From positions 5,250-69,249 of the forward strand of contig CAWKIT010000039.1 in assembly GCA_963849695.1 (NCBI GenBank): DNA of 64,000 bases. The letters are read 5' to 3'. The stretch's first letter is position 1. The number at the start of each line of letters is the position of its first letter. Shown piece by piece: positions 60,369 through 64,000 of the stretch. Under the pieces are notes generated by a model. The model worked only from the letters and a program-made list of their open reading frames with translations, ran no database searches and had not been told where the DNA came from. A program made the translations under genes and the position numbers. This stretch comes from DASSUW01 sp963849695 (lineage in GTDB: Bacteria; Actinomycetota; Thermoleophilia; Solirubrobacterales; Solirubrobacteraceae).

Positions 60369-63131
60369 ATGACCCCAGCCGCGCCGGCGCTCCGGGTGCC
60401 GGGAGAGCACCTGGTCGGACGCCAACGCGAGCGCGAGGCGATCGACCGGCTGCTGCAGGCGGCGCGCGACGGCAGCGGCGGCGTCCTGGTGCTGTACGGC
60501 GAGCCCGGCGTCGGCAAGACGGCGCTGCTGGATTACGCGGTCGAGGCGGAGCGAGAGTTCCGCGTCGCCCGCGCGAGCGGCGTCGAGGGCGAGATGGAGC
60601 TGCCGTTTGCGGCGCTGCAGCACCTGTGTGCGCCGTTTCTCGCGCTGATGGAGCGGCTCCCGGACCCCCAGCGCGACGCGCTCGCCGTCGCGTTCGGACT
60701 CAGCGCCGGCCCGTCGCCGACTCCGTTCCTCGTGGGACTGGCGGTGCTCGGCCTGTTGTCGGAGGCCGCCGAGCAGCAGCCGCTCCTCGCTGTGGTCGAT
60801 GACGCGCAGTGGCTCGATCGCGCGTCGGCGCGCGCACTGGCCTTCGTGGCGCGCCGCCTGCTCGCGGAGCGCGTCGCGCTGCTGTTCGCGGCGCGCGAAC
60901 ACTGGGACACCACCGCCGGGTTGCCCGAGCTCGCGGTCGCGCCGCTCGGCCATCGCGATGCGCGGATGCTGTTGGAGGCGGTCCTGCCCGCTCCGCTCGA
61001 CGACGGCGTGCTGGAGCGGATCGTGATCGAGACGCGCGGGAATCCGCTCGCCCTGATCGAGCTGCCGCGCGGGTTGACGCCGGCGCAGCTCGCGGGTGGG
61101 TTCGGCCTGCCCGCGGCGGTGCCGCTGTCGGCCAGCATCGAAGAGAGCTTCACGCGCCGATTGGCGACGCTTCCCTACGACGCGCGGCGGCTGTTGCTCG
61201 TGGCCGCTGCTGACCCGGTCGGCGATCCGGCGCTCGTCTGGGGCGCCGCGAGCCGGCTCGGGATCCCTGAGTCGGCGGCAGAGACCGTCGAGGCGGAAGA
61301 CCTCCTGACGCTTTCGCCTCGCGTCGTGTTCCGCCACCCGCTCGTCCGGTCGGCGGTCTACGGCGCGTCCGGCCTAAACGAACGCCGCGAGATCCATCGC
61401 GCGCTGGCGGACGCGACCGATCCCGGGACCGATCCCGACCGCCGCGCCTGGCACCGCGCGCTGGCGCAGGCGACGCCCGATGAAGACATCGCCGCCGAGC
61501 TCGAGCGGTCCGCGGCTCGCGCGCAGGCGCGCGGCGGGTTCGCCGCGGCCGCGGCCTTTCTCGAGCGCGCCGCCGCGATGACGCCGGATGTCGAGCAGCG
61601 CTCGCGGCGCGCCCTGGCCGCCGCGCGGCGCAAGTTCCAGGCCGGCGCCCTCGACGACGCGCTCCGGCTCCTCACCACCGCCGAGACCGGAGCCCTCAGC
61701 GATCTCCAGCGCGCCCAGGTAGACCTGCTCCGCGCCGAGGCGGTGTTCGCCGCCACCCGCGGCCGCGACGCGCCGCGACTGCTCGTCGAAGCCGCCCGGC
61801 GGTTCAGTGCGCTCGATCCGGTCGTCGCGCGGGAGACGTACCTCGAAGCGGTGTCCGCCGCGATGTTCGCGGGTGCCCTCGCCGGACCGGGCGCCGGCGT
61901 GCCCGAGGTGGCGCGCGCCGCCCGAGCGGCGCCGCCCCCGCCGCACGCGCCACGCCCGCCCGACCTGCTGCTCGACGGGCTGGCCACCCTCTTCAGTGAT
62001 GGCTACGAGGCCGGCGTGCCGATCCTCCGGCAGGCGCACATGGCATTCGATGCCGCCGCCATGTCGCCGACCGAGCAGCTGCGCTGGAAGTGGCTCGCGA
62101 CCGTGACCTCGCTGCACCTGTGGGACGACACCCGCTGGGAGATGATCTCCGAGCGCCACGTGCAGCTCGCCCGAGAGACCGGCGCCCTCGGAGAGCTTCC
62201 GCTCGCGCTCATGATGCGCGCCTACGTCCACCTCTTCGCGGGCGAGCTGAGCGCCGCAGCATCGCTCGTCGACGAGATCGAGACCGCGACGGAAGCGGCG
62301 GACACCGTGGCGGCGCCATACGCCGCCGTGGGCCTCCTCGCCCTGCGAGGCCGCCCGGCCGATGCCACCTATCTCATCGATCGCAGCCGGGCCGAGCTGA
62401 CCGATCGCGGCGAGGGCGTCGGCCTCTCCGTGCTCGATTGGGCCGAGGCGGTCCTCTACAACGGCCTCGGTCGGTACGAGGACGCCCGGGTCGCCGCGCT
62501 GCGCGCCGTCGAACATCGGCACGCCCTCGCGGCCTCGAACTGGGGCATGGTCGAGCTCGTCGAGGCCGCTGCGCGCGCCGGCACCCCCGACCTCGCCGCG
62601 GACGCGCTGCAGCGTCTCGTCGACACGACCGCAGCGAGCGGCACGGACTGGGCGCTCGGGGTCGCGGCCCGCTCGCGCGCACTCCTCGTCGAAGGCCCGG
62701 CCGCCGAGGACCTCTACACGGAAGCGACCGACCGGCTCGCGCGAACGCGGATGACCTTCGAGCTCGCCCGCGCCCACCTCCTCTACGGCGAGTGGCTGCG
62801 ACGCGAACGTCGCCGGGTCGACGCGCGCAAGGAGCTGCGGACCGCCCACGACCTGTTCGCCGAGTTCGGGATGGACGGGTTCGCCGAACGCGCGCGGGTC
62901 GAGCTGCAGGCGACCGGCGAGCACGCCCGCAAGCGAACGCCGGCAACGATCGATCAACTCACCCCGCAGGAGCTGCAGATCTCACGCCTGGCGGCGCAGG
63001 GGAACACCAACCGCGAGATCGCCGCTCAGCTCTTCATCAGCCCGAGCACGGTCGAGTACCACCTGCGCAAGGCGTTCCGCAAGCTCGACGTGAAGTCCCG
63101 CGTGCAGCTCGCGCACCGCGTTCAGACGTGA
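60369..63131 (+). CDS. Large LuxR-type (LAL) ATP-binding transcriptional regulator
   Basis: A 920-residue regulator: an N-terminal NTPase with Walker A in LYGEPGVGKTALLDYA and Walker B-like LLAVVDDAQWLDRAS, a long helical TPR-like middle (many Ala/Leu/Arg repeats, e.g. AAAFLERAAAMTPD), and a C-terminal LuxR HTH: LTPQELQISRLAAQGNTNRE, IAAQLFISPSTVEYHLRKAF. MalT/LAL proteins sense a ligand through the middle region. ATG 60369 is used (GTG 60363 in frame). It diverges from the MBL/SnoaL operon, a likely target (inference). Confidence 0.93.
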   Translation: MTPAAPALRVPGEHLVGRQREREAIDRLLQAARDGSGGVLVLYGEPGVGKTALLDYAVEAEREFRVARASGVEGEMELPFAALQHLCAPFLALMERLPDPQRDALAVAFGLSAGPSPTPFLVGLAVLGLLSEAAEQQPLLAVVDDAQWLDRASARALAFVARRLLAERVALLFAAREHWDTTAGLPELAVAPLGHRDARMLLEAVLPAPLDDGVLERIVIETRGNPLALIELPRGLTPAQLAGGFGLPAAVPLSASIEESFTRRLATLPYDARRLLLVAAADPVGDPALVWGAASRLGIPESAAETVEAEDLLTLSPRVVFRHPLVRSAVYGASGLNERREIHRALADATDPGTDPDRRAWHRALAQATPDEDIAAELERSAARAQARGGFAAAAAFLERAAAMTPDVEQRSRRALAAARRKFQAGALDDALRLLTTAETGALSDLQRAQVDLLRAEAVFAATRGRDAPRLLVEAARRFSALDPVVARETYLEAVSAAMFAGALAGPGAGVPEVARAARAAPPPPHAPRPPDLLLDGLATLFSDGYEAGVPILRQAHMAFDAAAMSPTEQLRWKWLATVTSLHLWDDTRWEMISERHVQLARETGALGELPLALMMRAYVHLFAGELSAAASLVDEIETATEAADTVAAPYAAVGLLALRGRPADATYLIDRSRAELTDRGEGVGLSVLDWAEAVLYNGLGRYEDARVAALRAVEHRHALAASNWGMVELVEAAARAGTPDLAADALQRLVDTTAASGTDWALGVAARSRALLVEGPAAEDLYTEATDRLARTRMTFELARAHLLYGEWLRRERRRVDARKELRTAHDLFAEFGMDGFAERARVELQATGEHARKRTPATIDQLTPQELQISRLAAQGNTNREIAAQLFISPSTVEYHLRKAFRKLDVKSRVQLAHRVQT

Positions 63132-63950
63132 ACGTCCTCGAGCGCGGCCAGGTCCTCGTCGTCGAGCGCGATGCGGGCGGCGGCCATGTTCTCCTCCAGG
63201 TGCGTGAGTGACGAGGTGCCCGGGATGAGCAGCACGTGCTCGTCCCGGAGCAGCAGCCACGCGAGTGCGATCTGTGCCTCTGTCGCCGCGTGCTTCGCCG
63301 CGACCGCCGGAGATCGTGGGATGCGCGGTATTCCGGATCGGGAAGAAGGGCGCGTACGCGATGCCGCGAGCAGCGCAGAAGCGCAAGCCGTCCTCGTCGT
63401 CGCGGAGCAGGATGTTGTAGGCGTTCTGGACCTCACCGAGCTCGACGATCGCGAGTGCCGCCGCGATCTCGTCGACGGTCGCGTTGCTGAGCCCGATCGA
63501 CTCGATCTTGCCCTCGGACTGGAGGGCCTTGAGCTCGCCGAGCTGCTCGGCCATCGGGATCTCAGCGCCCATCAGGCGGAGGTTCACCAGTGCCAGCGCC
63601 TCGACCTGGAGGGTCCTGAGGTTGTCCTCCACCCCGGCCCGCAGCTCGCTCGGGTGCTGCGCCGACAGCACTCCCCCACGGCCGTCGCGACCGGCACCGA
63701 CCTTCGACACCAGCCGCAGGCCCTCCGGGTACGGGTACAGCGCGTCGCGGATGAGCTCGTTGACGACGTCCGGCCCGTAGTACTGCGCGGTGTCGATGTG
63801 GTCGACACCGAGCTCGATCGCGCGCCGCAGCACGGTCCGCGCCGCTTCCGGATCGGCCGGCGGGCCGAACACGCCGGGGCCCGCCAGCTGCATGGCACCG
63901 AACCCGATGCGGTTGACCGTGTGCGGACCGAGTCGCGCGCGCTGCCTCAC
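63122..63950 (-). pseudogene. Aldo/keto reductase, one apparent frameshift
   Basis: From the start at 63950 the protein reads RIGFGAMQLAGPGVFGPPAD, VDHIDTAQYYGPDVVN (catalytic Asp and Tyr), LRLVSKVGAGRDGRG (catalytic Lys), SIGLSNATVDEI and QNAYNILLRDDEDGL. After AHPTIS the frame is lost; removing one C at 63307-63308 joins it to AVAAKHAATEAQIALAWLLL and LIPGTSSLTHLEENM, ending at 63122 inside the LuxR 3' end. Restored length is 275 residues, normal for the family. The usual catalytic His is Asn here (LVNLR), as in other actinobacterial members. Confidence 0.85.
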
Positions 63951-64000
63951 GACATGATCGTCGCGCGATCGCGCACGAGATCGAATCCTTGAACCCCGTA

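Overview
This is a very GC-rich, gene-dense bacterial chromosome segment. GTG, TTG and ATG starts are mixed, neighbouring genes repeatedly overlap by 4 bp (ATGA/GTGA), and several families point to Actinomycetota: an acyl-CoA carboxylase epsilon subunit, DUF1707, DUF6529, a HxlR regulator, LLM-type oxidoreductases and a fused eukaryote-like acyl-CoA carboxylase. Tandem exported ferritin-like proteins, an LVIVD-type secreted propeller protein and the overall mix fit the Thermoleophilia/Solirubrobacterales best. That placement is inference from gene content. No rRNA, CRISPR array, integrase, transposase or phage module is visible.

Layout. 1-2.5 kb: 3' part of a fused acyl-CoA carboxylase. 2.6-7.6 kb: mixed small enzymes (glycosidase-like secreted protein, alpha/beta hydrolase, methyltransferase, LLM oxidoreductase, RidA, cupin). 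7.5-9.7 kb: carboxyltransferase beta subunit with SnoaL and cupin genes, and a divergent epsilon subunit. 9.8-10.1 kb: a palindromic intergenic element. 10.1-13.1 kb: secreted pullulanase. 13.1-17.0 kb: sulfate assimilation (sulfite reductase, cysD, cysN). 17-21.3 kb: biotin carboxylase-BCCP subunit, M20 peptidase and GNAT. 21.3-24.1 kb: minus-strand operon HAD, MBL, PLP decarboxylase. 24.1-27.4 kb: sucC-sucD-pepT. 28-31 kb: aminotransferase, then kynurenine formamidase-like hydrolase and kynureninase. 31-33.9 kb: DtxR and LysR regulators and an ATP-dependent DNA ligase. 34-37 kb: envelope/exported proteins, two ferritin-like proteins and an L,D-transpeptidase. 37.4-40 kb: glycerate kinase and LVIVD protein. 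40.2-45.2 kb: HtrA, MoxR, VWA, DUF58, VWA operon. 45.3-47.9 kb: MHS-type transporter and hydroxyacid-oxoacid transhydrogenase. 48.8-51.6 kb: membrane proteins and a DUF1998 helicase. 51.6-56.5 kb: ArsR/SRPBCC pair, M23 peptidase, winged-helix protein, GGDEF-EAL protein. 57.3-57.9 kb: tRNA-Phe followed by a relic region. 57.9-64 kb: hydrolases, MBL/SnoaL pair, large LuxR regulator, aldo/keto reductase.

How the genes work together. Two carboxylase systems sit within 20 kb: a fused one and a split alpha/beta/epsilon set, suggesting separate acetyl- and propionyl-type activities. sucCD gives the succinyl-CoA synthetase step of the TCA cycle, and the transhydrogenase links 2-oxoglutarate with 4-hydroxybutyrate-type hydroxyacids. 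The MoxR/VWA/DUF58 cluster with HtrA looks like an envelope quality-control module.

A striking technical feature is the number of otherwise intact genes broken by a single base: the 5.1 kb methyltransferase, pullulanase, MBL, 34 kb membrane protein, L,D-transpeptidase start, DUF6529 start, SRPBCC (two), GGDEF-EAL (three) and aldo/keto reductase. In most cases adding or removing one base restores a full-length product, often recreating a 4-bp overlap with the neighbour. This is more like residual assembly indels than true pseudogenes, so frameshift calls should be read with that in mind.
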